This document shows, piece after piece, positions 23,688 through 36,498 of a stretch of 64,000 bases of DNA. Origin of the DNA: Gavia stellata (taxonomy: Eukaryota; Chordata; Aves; Gaviiformes; Gaviidae); the NCBI RefSeq assembly GCF_030936135.1, contig NC_082596.1, forward strand, positions 19,974,388-20,038,387. Reading direction: 5' to 3'. The notes under the pieces were generated by a model. It made no database searches. It was not told the origin of the DNA and saw only the letters and a list, made by a program, of their open reading frames with translations. Numbering within the stretch: position 1 is the first letter of the stretch; every line of letters starts with the position of its first letter. The translations under genes and the position numbers were made by a program.

Positions 23688-26600
23688 CTGTAATTAAAGA
23701 GAACATGAATTGCTAAATAGCAGGAATCTAATTTTCAGCATAGCTGTACCTTAAGTTCCTGTCAATAAAGTTACTATAAGTAATAAAAACAGAGCTTCAG
23801 TCTACTGTAGTTAGGCTCAAAACAGTTATTCTTTTATTGTGCTGAAGTAATTTTTTCAGATTAATCAAGTCTTAACAGTAATATTTGTTCAAATATTTTA
23901 CAATCTAAAAGCCACTCAATTCTCAAAGATTCAGAGTAAGTGAATCAGTGAGAGTGTACGACAGTTATAAGGCATAGAGCTATTTAGGGGGGAAAAAAAT
24001 AATAAATAAATAAATCTATCTAATGCTTTGAGTAGCGAGATTACCTGTCTTTTCAAATTCAGACCAAAACAGTTCAACTTGTCTAGAACACTGACTTGTG
24101 TTCCCCCTTTCCCTCAGCAGAGGCATCAGTAGTTATCCTCTTTGTAATGCAAGTACTACAAACATTTTCCTCATGATCAGATGAGATGATAACTTCTAAT
24201 ATTCCCTTTCACATGTTCAGGATCTATTGTTCAGTACAAATATAAACAATAGCCTTTAAAGAAGTAAAACAAAAAAAAAAGTCTTCAGTTGTGTATCCTT
24301 TTAGCATTATTTCTTATCACTGCTATAAAACCCCAGACATCACTATCTCCTAGCTCAATGAATCTGTCTACAGAAACAGGTTTCCAATTTCAACAAATAC
24401 ATGGCTGACTACAGCGAACGAAAAAAACAACACAAAAATCCACTCATTTTATTCTCCCACTTCAGCTAGAACACATCACTGGGGCACAGCACAGGGGCAA
24501 CAAGGATCCATACTCCAAGTGGCACATTGCAGCTCTCTCCTGTATTGCGTAAGTAGTAATAGAATGGTATAAGGAGGTCAATCCTGCTTTCGATTCAGTT
24601 TATTAGATATGGAAAATTTTCTAAGTTGCTTGCAAGAGGACTTTAAAAATAAAACCAAAGCTTCATTAACTTGAAAAGGTGAAATTTAACACAGATTCAG
24701 TAAGAATAAAGAACTGCTTATTAAAAGAGAATAAATAATTCTAATTCACAAGGCAGTAAGGAGTTAACTTTCCATGTATCTAAATTACCTGTGCACATTC
24801 ACTTCAGTGTGTAAAACATACAGAATTAAAAACTATCATCACCTGAAGCAACCTTCTCTGGTAGATTCCAACTATGGACAAACTGAGCATACAAAACTTA
24901 GAAATATTTGAGGTACAAAGACTACATATTATCTTTGTTTTGGACAGGAGAGGGACTGCACTTATCGAATACCTTCATGGTTTCCCTTGATTGATTGTTA
25001 ATGGATAGAAATATTCCTATACTCTATTGAACTGCTCTGCTGTCTATCATGGAAGAATGAAATTAGTCACTCACATCAGGATCTACCTCCTAAGTTAATG
25101 GAAGCCCAAACTTTTTTTTTTTTTAATTTGAGATCATGACCTGCTATTCTACATTCCACCAGAAAGCCAGATAGTTGACAGTGCTGTCAGTCTAGCATAT
25201 GGAGAGTAGCATATGCAGAGTAATAGTATTTGCCATTTTACAGGAGCAGATTTTCTTATATTCCCCACATCTCTAAACTGATACAGAAGGGAAGAGCTGT
25301 ATGTACACCAGCCAGCGTGTAGAGACAGTAGAGTTCCAAAAAGCCACATGAGGTGTTAATCAATGCTGCTATTCATTTGCAATTCTGAAGTGAGGGAGTC
25401 AGAACAGATGATGTTTCTTTTCCCCCTTCTAAACCGCAGGACACAGAACTCCTCTGCACAGAGAAGTGGTTTCCATGCCCTCTACTGGCTGAGTAACTTT
25501 ACTGGACTTCAGTTACACCCAAATGAGAAGAGACCTTAACATCACCTCAGACAGAGGAACTGAAGTCACTAAAAAAATACAAATAAGTAGCTTACCACAA
25601 AGTGATTACCTTTCCACTGCTCTTTTACTTGGTCATTATTCAAAACACTGATCTCTATTGCAAACTTCCTGAATGTTTTCAACATAAAGTTACTACCTTT
25701 CAGGCTCAGAAAGGTTTCATTTCTCAATAAAGGAAGAGCCTATGATGAACTGCAGCTACATCTGATTCACTTTTTCTGGGTTCTAAAGCAAGGAGTTCAG
25801 CAGAGTTTGGATGGAATGATGCAAGTTGTTTAAACCAGGAAAGTATTCATTCCTGATGTCAACCTTGCTTTGCCTTCCTAACACAAGTTATGTCCAAAAA
25901 AAGCTAAATCTCTCTCATTGGTTAGCAGACCACTAATTAGCATCAGAACACTGTTAATAGACATTCTTATCCAGTATGTTTTTATTTACTGTATACATAC
26001 TGAAAAACTGTAATAAGAATGATTTCATTCCATTTGGTCTTTTACTCCGACACAACTAAAAATGCACCAGCATTTAGCTAAACTGTTTCCACTGGGAAAA
26101 AACCTTCATTGTTATTAGAAAGTCTAAAGGTGCAAATAGGTATCTACAATTTTCAGAAGAAACCAAGTTCTAACTAACTTCAATTAACTGAAAGTCCAGT
26201 TTATCGTCCACCATGCTGATTTATCGCTGACTGGAAGATTTCAGTGCATCCCAGCCCAGAAACTGGTGGGGAGTGGGAAAAACAAAACAGACTCCAGGAA
26301 CTTCTCAGGCACTAGTAACCTACTCCTCAGCACTGTCTTTCAGCATGCTTTGATTCCAGGAAGCATTTGGCTTACTATACATGCTTATTTCAACTGTTAC
26401 ACATATGCATTAAGTCACCAGAAAGGCCATAGGATATAGTCTTCTCTGCTATTCAGCAGGTCACATCCATTTTTGCATGATTGATCAGCACTCTGTTACT
26501 ACATAAAAATTATTCCAGCCTAAGACACTTCTGAATGCTGAGCGCCAACAGGTACCTAGACACTGCTAGCTAAGGGAGATCCTTACTTTTTTCTTCACAG

Positions 26601-29600
26601 TTATTTCATTCTCAATAAGCACTGCTGGAGTACAGTCAGCATTAATGCTCTGGGGGGTTAGGGGGACTTTGTCCCCCATTTAGCAGTCTGAAATCTTCAG
26701 ATCGTTTTGTAGACCAAGATGCAGTCTTCTAGCGTTAAGAAGAGACTCCAGATCACTTCCTTACTACAGTCTGTTGAAAACACAGCCAGGCCTGTCAAGT
26801 ACTATACTTAAGTTTTATGTTAAATGTCAGATGCTAATTACACCACAGATGTCTACTGCAAGAGAAACTGTAAATCCAGAAGGTATTTCCTATCAATCTT
26901 GCTAAAAATCAGTCAGCACTTTCCGCAATTACAGAAAAACATTGTAATTTGATGTGTCATGAATAAAACAAAGGTTTTACTTCACATAGCTGGGATACAG
27001 CTTACACAATGATCAGTTGTACCGAGGTGGCCATTCATAGCTGGCCAAGTGGTATGTAATACAGACAGTTACCGTTCTGATCATGTTCTATTTACTTGAA
27101 ATATTTGGACGCATACACATCCCTTCTAAAACAAGTAAAGTTTGATACCTTTTAGTGGGGCCAGGGAGGAATTCTATGAAAATTAACCACTTGAGGTGAA
27201 GCCTTTCAATAGTAAAGATGCCAGGCTGAAATCTTTAGAACAGCTTCAACCAAATAAGATGACACTTTGAAAAACAGAGTTGGGGGGAAAACCCCACTGC
27301 TATCGCCACGTAAGCCATGAACCTGACAACTGACAGGCAATATACCTTTGAGCATCCTGGGAATATCCACTACACAAACTTTACACTCCAGAAATACGCT
27401 GGCATAGGCACACACCAGGTTATTTTTAATAGCTAATTTGTGTAAGGCAAGTCCCTCCTTCAGAATGTTTGAGTACTTCTTTTCATAGTCCTAAAAACAT
27501 GTGTAATGGAATGTGGTAAGGGTTAAGTAAAGTACAATGCAGCCTCTGCAGTTAGCAAAAGTAGTTGTTTCATTCCTCAGTTCAAAAAAAGCAGTATTTT
27601 TCATTGCCTTTCATGTTCCTTGTTTGGTGCATCATAGATTAAGTCTCAGTAGAGTGCACTTTAGAGATTAAAGATCTTATTGAGCCTATTGATAATACTT
27701 TATGGGAAAAACTGCTATCCTTGGAACAAAGGATACTACAAGAAGGACACTGAGTTGCTGCAGCATGTCCAGAGAAGGGCAACAAAGCTGGTGAGGGGTC
27801 TGGAGCACAAGTCATATGAGGAGAGGCTGAGGGGACTAGGGTTGTTCAGTCTGGAGAAGAGGAGGCTGAAGGGAGACTTTATCGCTCTCTACAATTACCT
27901 GAAAGGGGGTTGCAGAGAGGTGGGTGTTGGTCTCTTCTCCCAAGTGACTAGCAACAGGACAAGAGGAAATGGCCTCAAGTTGCACCAGGGGAGGTTTAGG
28001 CTGGATATTAGGAAAAATTTCTTTACTGAGAGAGTGGTGAGGCATTGGAACGGGCTGCCCAGGGAGGTGGTGGAGTCACCATCACTGGAGGTGTTCAAAA
28101 AACGTGTAGATGTGGCATTGCGGGACATGGTTTAGTAGGCATGGTGGTGTTAGGTTAATGGTTGGACTTGATGATCTCATAGGCCTTTTCCAACCTTCAT
28201 GATTCTGTGAAAAACAGCCCAAAGCCACATCACTCTTATCACAAGGCCTGTACTTCTGTGATACACTAGTGAAAGACAAGACCTGAAACAGTTTCAGTAC
28301 TGAAGTTAAAAAAACCCCAAGATATTAATCAGATACCTCTGTGTACATTCTGGTCAAGTTTACAAAAATATTTGCATTACAACTCTGTCCTCACATGTTA
28401 AGCTGCTGCAGAGCAAGACTGACAGAATTAGAATTGGTTGAATTTATTATCTATCATTAATGCATCCGAAGTGTGCTGGTGACTTCCCTCTTGTCTTATT
28501 TTATGGGTTGAAAAAAGCAAATTTTCCCAAATATTACAATAAATAGTTGACCAGAATCCTTTTTTTTTTTTTCAAAAACACCTTTTTTCCTTTGAAGATT
28601 CACAGTTCTAGAATGATTTTTTAATATATCATGTCCTTATTTCATAGTATCACTACTGTCCCACTGAAGCCCTGTATTTGTGATTTTGTGAATAGAATGA
28701 GAGCAGTTTAGGAAGCTGGAGCCATCTGAGACAGGTTATCTGATGATGTAGCAAGCAATTAAAGTTTGATAAAACTTTGAAATTAAACAGGTTAACATAA
28801 GTCACTGCCCATTCAAATCATTGCATGTGATTAGCTTAAACTCAGTCTGCATCTCTTTACCCTTCGCACTCCTTCCACATGTTCTTAAGAGGAAAAAAAA
28901 AGAACACAAATGGAACAGATCAAGTATTCACACTTTGTGCAAGACACTGATTGTACATCCAAGCCTTATTAGCTAGTTTAAGTTAGCTAGAAAAGCATGG
29001 CTTCTACGGGGATTCCAAGAACATACTTATAACTCCACCTCCTATCCTGAACTATTTTTACTTTACAGCACATGCTTATGATCCTTTTTATAAGGACATT
29101 CAGTGGTATTTTACTTCATCAAGTTGAAACATGTTGTTTGTACATAATAAATTGTTGGGTTTCAGGGGGGCCGCTGTTGTTTATTTTGAGGGGGCTTAAT
29201 GTGTTGTTCCAATGTTCCAGTGATTCTCAGATTTCCCGCACTATCTCATCTACTAAACTGACTGGGTCCAAAATGTATTCTGCCAAGTACCAGTTACATA
29301 GAGATCAGATGGATAAAAATCATTTGTCTTAAGAATTGTTTAACAATTCTTAGCACTTATCAAAAAGGTGTTACAACAAACCTGTATTTGATTCTTTTAC
29401 ATGTAAAAGTTTACATGGTGTTACATTATTTTCAGTTACCTAAGAACTTCTTCTGCCTGCCAGGCAGCATCTTCCTCTTCTTCCCAGGCATTAGTATTTT
29501 CTTGCCAAGTATCCAAGTCTCCCAGTTCAGGCTGAAACAAAGGAAGAGAAGCTCTAAGCACATGGAAAAATTAGATAAAACACTTTTATTTTTAACCTTG

Positions 29601-32600
29601 ATGCTTCAGACTTTCAAAAGTATTTGAGATATGACAGTACTTCTCAGCCTATTGTCTACGCATTTTCCCCGGCTCTGATACTGCCTTTTTCCAGTTAATT
29701 GTTGGAGGTTTTTTTGGATTCTGTTGGTTGGTAAAAAAGGAAGGAAGGAAGGAAGTACTGAGGTGCATTTTTAGGAAGGAGAAGATAAATTGAGCAGATG
29801 AATTGAGTAAATAGTGTAAAAGATGTCTGGAAGTTGCATGGACAAACCAACATGTACATGCACATGTTTGTGTGTCCAATATCACTTGAGTGCTGTTTTT
29901 ACACACTAGAAGTCCTTTCCTGAATTATTTTCATTATGGACAGTCTAAGGAAGTGGTATGACCATTCTGTACGGCTTTCTGCCTAGATCCTTTTGTGCAC
30001 TATGTTAATCAAAGCTGAAGCACTGTTAAAGGCAGCAAAGGGGAAGAGAGAGAGAGCATCTCCCTCTGAACAGCCAGGCTATTAGGTAACTAGGCTATTT
30101 TTTCAAAGGCTAAAGAGCAAAAATTAGGAGACTGTTAGAATACAATCCCTACAGAAAGGAAAAGAGAAGGAGAAAGTTAAAAATGGGTCCAAGATAATAA
30201 AGCAAAGGTAACCTAGAGGCCTTCAAAAAAAATGCCTACTCTTTTGTTAGGAACTTACTGTGTAGAATCCAAAAAAATAAGTATAGTCCGTTGCTTTAGA
30301 AGATTTGCAAGTATACAAGTGTTTGGAAGCTTCTTACCTTTTTATCACTGATCTGTTGAGTTTCTCAGTAGAATAAATTAGTTAAAAATAGATTGACTAC
30401 TTCATTTCTGTGAACCAAATCCTCAATTTCAAAACAATTTACATTATTCCACAACTATTCCTCTTGCTCCCCATGATGCAGACCTTAGGCAGGCTATTCC
30501 TTCTCCTACAGAACAGTCACATAACTGTCAAAAACAAGATCAATACTTAGAGCATACTTACAGACTGGTGAATAAAAGGAGTATCTTGTGTAGCTGCTAA
30601 TCTGCTAGAGAATCCTGTGCTTCCCTCTGGAATCCCAAAATTTAAAGGCTCTCTTTTTTTAATAACTATCTGAAAATATTAAAAAAAAGGAATGAAAAGT
30701 GGCAAGTCAAAGCACTGCACAGATTCCTTGGTGATCATATAACTCTGTGTCTATGAAGGTACAGCTATACAACACTGCACTGTGTCTCAAACCTGCTCAG
30801 GTTCTGGAAGCTGTACAGCCAAATGAACTGATAAGTGAGAGAAGCTAAACGCAGAAGACACAAGAACTCCCTCCTCCCCCCACTAGATTCTTCTTAAGTC
30901 ACATGGAAACCCATGAATGTATCAAGACAGAGAAAAGGGCACAAAAAATTACAGATCAAATAGCCACACCTCCCAGTACTCACATAAACTACTAACTACA
31001 TGACATATTCCTTGGAGAAATCCTGTTTCCATGATAGGTCACTGTAAGACGCTACTTTTGAGGATAGTGCTGTCTGCACAGCTATACTACTTTGGAACAT
31101 AAGCTCTTTTAGCTACTTGAATAGCATATCTGTGCAGACAATTTAAGTTTCAATAGTTGAAATGTAATTCACTACCACATCAACTGGTAAAACTCTGTAC
31201 TGATTTGGTTGAAAAACATGCACTAATGCTTCTCCTAAAAGGCTTATTAGCAAATTTAACATGCTTGCTAAGATCATGTATTCCTTACTTGTCTTGACCT
31301 CAAGATAGCAACTTACTTATTTTGTTTAGCCTATTTTAAGTCTCTGCTGCTTCCAAAAGAGGTACATCCACAGTTCCACTGACTGCACAAATGCTAGTAC
31401 CAATGCAAGCAAGAAACAAAACAGGACTAGACCATCTTATTTAGCAATGACAGACTCTGTTATCTGACTGACGTTCCATTTCCAGATATTGTAGATATGA
31501 GTGATAACACAAGTAGATCCCACCTCAGATCTCAGGGTTCATATTGAGTTCAGATTCAGCGGAAATACAAACGCAAATTCATATTTAAGAGTGGTAACAA
31601 GGTCAAGTTGGCAGAAATGTTCTTTATGGTGCCTGCAGTCATCCCTAGAGATATGTTTAAACAAAACCCAGTATACAGTATTCGAACAGCTTGGTCTCTT
31701 CTCAAGTTTTGTTCTGTACCTGAAGCTCAAGCTATTAGGTGAAAAACATCATTAGATACAAAGGAGAAATCTACCTCTCCTCCAGTCTTCCTCTGCCCCC
31801 CAGATTTTTGGAGGTCAAAATCCTTAGAAGAATTTAGTCCACAGAATACTACAGATCCTGAATGTACAGAACACTGACCCCAGTACCATCTCCAGTTCAT
31901 AGGACCACAGGAAGATTCAGGTTGGAAGGAGCCTCAGGAGGTCTGTAATCCAACCTCCTCCTCAAAGCTCTGCCAGCTCTGAGGCTGATGAAGGTACTTG
32001 GGGCTTATCCACTTGGGTCTTGAAAACTTCCAGAGATGAAGCCTGCACAACATCTCTGGTAACCTGTTCCAGTGCTTGACTGCCTCCGTTGTGAAAAAGG
32101 TTTTCCAATTGACTCAAAGCCCTCTAAGTACCCAGCTGGAAGATTTGCACATAGAAACAAAACTTCTAATTACCAGAAGTTTAATTAGCATTTCTTTACA
32201 GTGTTGATGGTCTTGTGAATATGCCCTTCTGTCTTGTCCCCAGAATAAAAATGGATATTTGAAGAGCAAGCTATTTTGAAATATCAGCTCTCTAATTCCA
32301 GCCTCCCCAATATAACTTCATGAAACAAGTAACCATTGTTTTCTGAGACAGAAGATGTAAACGTGAACTAGCATCACATTTGGTAAGATCTCAAAGAGTC
32401 AGTATTTTTAGTTGGACATGTTAGACTAGACATCCGCACCTATTCTCATTTCAACAGGACAGCTGAATTTTACCAGAAGCACCTTCTATAAGCTGTCAAT
32501 TTACTTATAGCCTATTTTAGAGCAAGGAAAACCCTCCATAAGTACAGCTGAAAGTGCAATACCTACTTTTTGAGTTTTTCTTATAGTTGGTGTCATATCT

Positions 32601-35600
32601 TTGAAATAATCAGGTTCCATTTGTTCCAAAGGATTTTGCTGAGCAGCCACATTACCATTGCCACCTTCGATCTTCACACTGGTAGGTGCATCTTCATCCC
32701 ATGAAGACCAGTCTTCTACTTCCGGCTGAATAGAAGTATATGGTACAAGTTAATATTATCTGCAAGTAAAAACTTGTCTTCTATCTTGCTAAGATATGTA
32801 CTTAATATCATGTAACATATATATTAATATTGTATCTTTCTAAGATATATACCAATCCTGTTGTAGGACTGGTGTAATAGATAATCACTTAACAGAATGA
32901 TTAAATCACCTACCACTTAAGCAATTACCTGTTTAGGAACAGATGAATAATCCACTGTGGTTGGCAAAGTTATTTGGTCTCCACTTAACTTTCGCCCTCT
33001 TCCAGACCTGAAAGAAAAATGTAGGATTCCTCCAAGCTCTGAAAACATGAGCACTAAGTTTAAAAAAAACAAAAAGGAAGTCTGAGAACAGTACTACTGA
33101 AAATAGTCATGGCTAAAACATTAAGTGCTTAAACTACCTTAGTATTAACTACTGCCAGTAAAAGTCTGCTAAACAAAGGAATTTCAACATGAATTTAAGG
33201 CGATGTTCACAAGAATTTCAAAGTGCAATTTGCTTTTCAAACTGCAGCGGAAATGGAGGAGAAGCAACTCTAAGAAATACAAAAATGGACAAATTAACTC
33301 AGTTATTTGCATACAGTCAGTTACAATTTTAAATTGTCAGTGCTTATGAAGCAAACACTATTGATCTACAGCTGTTCAAAGATAACCATTTCTACTCTAA
33401 GCTGAGAAATCTTTCTACTTGTCTCAGATGTTAAGCTGTGTCTAACAAAACACTTTCCGAGCTGCCTGATTTGAAAACCCCTCTAAAGCACTTCTTCCTT
33501 CAAAGTCTAAACTGAGATAGTACAAGATTATGGAAGTCAACAGCTTCTATTCAATACATGCTTCTACTCACTTAAAGAATACTGTTTCAATGAAAGCATT
33601 TTAGCATCTACATCAAATAATTTTAATTGATGACAAACACCAATACATTGCAAATAAGCCACCTAGATATTTACTTAATGATAGCATTCAAAGATCACAA
33701 TGATAATTACAATATTCTTAGCTGACATACGCTCTATTTTAAAACCTTACAACACAAAAGAATGAAATTCAGGCTCACACTCGATGTCTTCCCCAAGGAG
33801 TATAAGCTCCTATAGCAAGACAGGCATGTAATTGACCTTATGCAGCTTGGTAAAGTTAAGTTTCATTTATTACTACTGATGAGAATACAACTGGGAAACT
33901 ACAATTTGGAGTTCATATCTATTAGTTTTACTATTATAGAACATTCTGCCATCAACTCAGAATAGCAGAATTGCTTGCAGTACCACCTCCGTTGCATGCT
34001 GGTGAGTGATTAGATATATTTTTCCTACTTTAAGCCCAATATATTCTTACTTAGGAAAGATCAGGTGCTATCACCAAATTTTCAAGCTTTCTATAATTAA
34101 CTCTAGCCCCTTTAGAAACTGTTCCTTTAAGCTGAAAAGCAACACAGTTTAGGGGTAAAGGAAGCTGAAAACACTATTCCCCTAAACACATTAGAGACTT
34201 CTGGTTCTGACTGACTAGATTTAATTGATGTCTCTAAAGGAAACCCAAGCTTGGAAACATCCTCCTTCAGACCGGTACAACGTACATATCTTTAATACTA
34301 TTCTAAGCCATCACTTCTGCAATTATATATATTTCCCTATTTATATGATCTAGAAGACTCCAGCAAGTGGCTTATAACAAACATCTAGCCAAAATGATTA
34401 CACTGACAAGGCTGAAGGTGGGAGGAAACAGCTTCTGTCATACAACATGGGAAAGAATATGCTAAACAGGGCAGCACTGAGGAAGGCTATGTATCTCCAC
34501 TTCTTCTTCTACAAAGGGAACAAGACGCTTATAGGAACAGTTGCTTCACAACCATCATTAGACAGATATTGATCACTGCTCTGAATGCCAAATGCCTCAA
34601 GAATTCTTGGTTTTGTTTCTCCTTGCTAATTAAAAGCATTCTTACTTCTCAGCTGGAGAAGGTAACTAGAGATTTCAAACAGAACAAAGTTTCATCTCTT
34701 TTTATATTTATACCTTTTATTTCCTGGAAACAGTGAATTCAGGCAGGCTGTTGTTTATCAAAAAAACTTTTAACTAAAGAGATGACTAGTACTATACGTA
34801 GACTTTATGCTGACTAGAAAGATGCACGATCTCTACAGGCACTTGTTTAAATTAAAAACTAATATTAACTATATAATCTAAGTAAGTACTACCTCATATC
34901 CATTGAAATAAAATACACATTTAATTAAATCACATTTGCTGGTTATCAGGCATACTCATAGGCAGGGATGCATTACAGGAAAACAAAATTCAAGCTATGC
35001 TTTGGAGCTGACATTAAACAGGAGAAACATGTGTAGTTAATGGACTGAACTAATTTGATCCACTGACTTGCTTATGTGAAAGATTTTAAATTTTCATTCT
35101 TTCAACTAATTGTTATTCACAGAAGAAAAGTTCTCCTACTTTTTACCCCAAGCAGTTCCTCAGCTGTTCAAGGATTTAGTTAATTCAAAAGTTGAAAAAC
35201 AGGAAAATACTGTCATTACACCTACTAAACAATTATGTGCTTATAAAAGCTATCTTAACACTTAGAGAGATGAAGTGTCCACATAATATAGAAGCTATCA
35301 TCAACTCAGTGTTTTGACTTTTAGAACTTGAACAGCAAGTATTCTTAATTTAATTTGGAATTCAAATCACAGCACTAAGGTTGACATCTGTATAGTGGTA
35401 TGCAGCATTAAAATGTATCGTTTTAAAGCTTCGCTAGATCTGTAGTGAATTTACTAACCAGTTGAGAGCTTCCTCTTATTCTTGGAATAAGCAAAGGTGG
35501 AACAGGAAATAAACAGTTATTTTTTGTCTACCACATATTTTGCATATGCTTTAACCTCACTGGCAAAGTAGTAGTCATCATACTCAAAAGGAGAATACAT

Positions 35601-36498
35601 TTCTCTAGATTGCTCTTTGTTTATGTAAATCAACATTCTGCAAGAGTGGCAAGAAGCAACAGTAGTTCAGATGACAGCACAGTGCTGAGAAGATCTACCT
35701 CAGGTACTCTGCTACTGTACTATTGAACTCTACTATTAAATAACCATAACTCTTGAGGGTTTTTTGAATGCTTCTAGGAACTACAGTGCTGCGTTCATGG
35801 GTCTACAACCCAAAAGAACACTAAGTATGACTTAGAGTAAGCAAAAATAAGTCATGTTTGTAAAAAAAAAAAAAAAAAGCAGTTCCTTTGAACTTTAATC
35901 ACTGTCCTCCAAACTTCTGAAAGAATTTCCAACAGGCAGAACAATCTGAAGTCTCAGGCAACTGATTCTTGACAAAGGAGGATGAGAATCACATCTATAA
36001 TGACAGCCTACTGACTGATGACTGGGTGGATGCCATTAACTGAACCTCTTAAAACAACAAAATGTCACTTGCCAAGTATTTCTAGAAAATGCAGAGAACA
36101 AATCTTCTTCAAGTTTGACACAGGATAGTTTTAAAAGGCAATTTTAAAACCCTGTCAAAGTTCTGCAGAAAACACTCCTCATTAGAGCTATCTTACCACA
36201 AAATACACTCACAACTGCACTACGCAGACTTTTGAACTCAAGGAATATGCAGATTAAAGAATGAATTTGACTTAGTTTTTATCTGTCTTGATTGTTTTGC
36301 AATTAGTAAAATCAGAACTGGGAAAAGTGGTGGGTGGGTATTGGGAGAAGGGAAGAAGTGCAAGAACCTGTAATTAAAAAAGAAAAGGTAACCAAATTAA
36401 GTAAGACATGTTTACCTGCATATTAACTTTTTAATGAAAGAAAGCACTGCTGCCAGGCAAGTACAGATTTTAAAGAGTCGAAACTGTGTTATGGCCAT
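23567..36498 (-). CDS. EBAG9: EBAG9 (RCAS1), estrogen receptor-binding site associated antigen 9; gene-level entry
   Basis: EBAG9 is a small Golgi and secretory-pathway membrane protein that restrains regulated secretion, for example of cytotoxic granules, and alters Golgi glycan processing. Six coding exons join in phase to give exactly 213 residues, the human length. Order of parts: N-terminal hydrophobic segment (about residues 8-27) with Cys12, Cys14 and Cys27, the cysteines reported as palmitoylated in the family; a linker with [20 protein letters not shown]; acidic Trp-rich segments ([28 protein letters not shown]); and a C-terminal coiled coil ([20 protein letters not shown]) ending NKIGVKLS. 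All five coding introns are GT-AG. The gene lies head-away from ENY2 and tail-to-tail with SYBU, as in human. No defect is seen. Confidence 0.97.
27748..28210 (+). mobile_element. CR1 LINE fragment, 5'-truncated, antisense to EBAG9
   Basis: This is the 3' end of a chicken-repeat-1 LINE, covering the last part of the ORF2 reverse-transcriptase protein and the short 3'UTR. The translated motifs [37 protein letters not shown] and [16 protein letters not shown]-like blocks are typical CR1 ORF2 C-terminus, and the frame stays open to the stop near 28135. The element ends with CCAACCTTCATGATTCTGTGA, the CR1 3' hallmark. It lacks the 5' end and cannot move by itself. Confidence 0.95.
29330..29352. 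repeat. 23-bp near-perfect palindrome
   Basis: Arms TAAGAATTGTT and AACAATTCTTA (11 bp each) are separated by a single T. It lies just upstream of an EBAG9 exon in transcription terms (downstream on the minus strand), inside the intron. Confidence 0.85.
29394..29409. repeat. 16-bp perfect palindrome CTTTTACATGTAAAAG
   Basis: The 16 bases equal their reverse complement. They lie 31 bp beyond the donor side of the EBAG9 exon 29440-29531, in the intron. No function is known. Confidence 0.8.
29440..29531 (-). CDS. EBAG9: EBAG9 coding exon (acidic Trp-rich segment)
   Basis: Acceptor TTTCAG is at 29532-29537 and donor GTAACTG below 29440. It encodes [20 protein letters not shown] followed by [10 protein letters not shown], matching human [20 protein letters not shown] almost exactly. 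It leaves in phase 2 (AG|A for Arg). Confidence 0.97.
29738..29756. repeat. (GGAA)n microsatellite
   Basis: About four and a half copies of AAGG/GGAA in the EBAG9 intron between exons 29440-29531 and 30562-30669. Low-complexity sequence only. Confidence 0.8.
30562..30669 (-). CDS. EBAG9: EBAG9 coding exon
   Basis: Acceptor TTTTCAG and donor GTAAG bound 36 codons in phase 0: [20 protein letters not shown] then [16 protein letters not shown]. This agrees with the human protein except for a few conservative changes such as D to E after GIP. Confidence 0.97.
30670..32566 (-). other. EBAG9: EBAG9 intron containing a CR1 remnant
   Basis: This 1.9-kb intron has a degraded CR1 piece at 31898-32120 in the same sense as the gene. 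No exon is recognised, and the open frames in 31501-31755 have no domain. Confidence 0.85.
31898..32120 (-). mobile_element. CR1 LINE remnant, sense to EBAG9
   Basis: Read on the plus strand it begins TCATAGGACCACAGGA and AGGTTGGAAGGAGCCTCAGG, then reads AACCTCCTCCTCAAAGC and AACCTGTTCCAGTGCTTGAC, the reverse complement of the CR1 3' end. It is more diverged than the copies at 27.7 and 58.8 kb, so it is an older insertion. Confidence 0.85.
32567..32725 (-). CDS. EBAG9: EBAG9 coding exon
   Basis: Acceptor ATTCAG and donor GTAGGT bound 53 codons in phase 0, starting [20 protein letters not shown], through [20 protein letters not shown] to TPTIRKTQK. The human counterpart reads [20 protein letters not shown], so identity is high. 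Confidence 0.97.
32929..33007 (-). CDS. EBAG9: EBAG9 coding exon
   Basis: Acceptor CTTTCAG and donor GTAATTG. The first base completes Arg28; then come 26 codons, [26 protein letters not shown], identical to human except possibly at the ends. It is the linker just after the membrane segment. Confidence 0.97.
33008..36415 (-). other. EBAG9: EBAG9 intron, no other feature recognised
   Basis: AT-rich intron of 3.4 kb between the first and second coding exons. I see neither mobile element nor exon in it. Confidence 0.8.
36416..36498 (-). CDS. EBAG9: EBAG9 first coding exon (start codon, membrane segment)
   Basis: The start ATG is at 36498-36496 in a strong context (CACCATGG). It encodes [20 protein letters not shown] then FIKKLIC, matching human [20 protein letters not shown]. 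The exon begins at 36513 after the acceptor TTTTGCAG, so it carries 15 bases of 5'UTR. Donor is GTAAAC. Cys12, Cys14 and Cys27 are present. Confidence 0.97.

Larger units (their letters stand above)
23688..29439 (-). other. EBAG9: EBAG9 last coding intron
   Basis: This AT-rich intron of 5.75 kb holds one CR1 copy (27748-28210), an AAAT microsatellite near 23999-24015 and two palindromes at its 5' end (29330-29352 and 29394-29409). No exon is recognisable. Confidence 0.85.

Noticed and set aside
27836-28279. Minus-strand frames of 65-77 codons over the CR1 copy, and similar ones at 58956-59204
   Set aside because: They are antisense readings of CR1 ORF2 and not genes.
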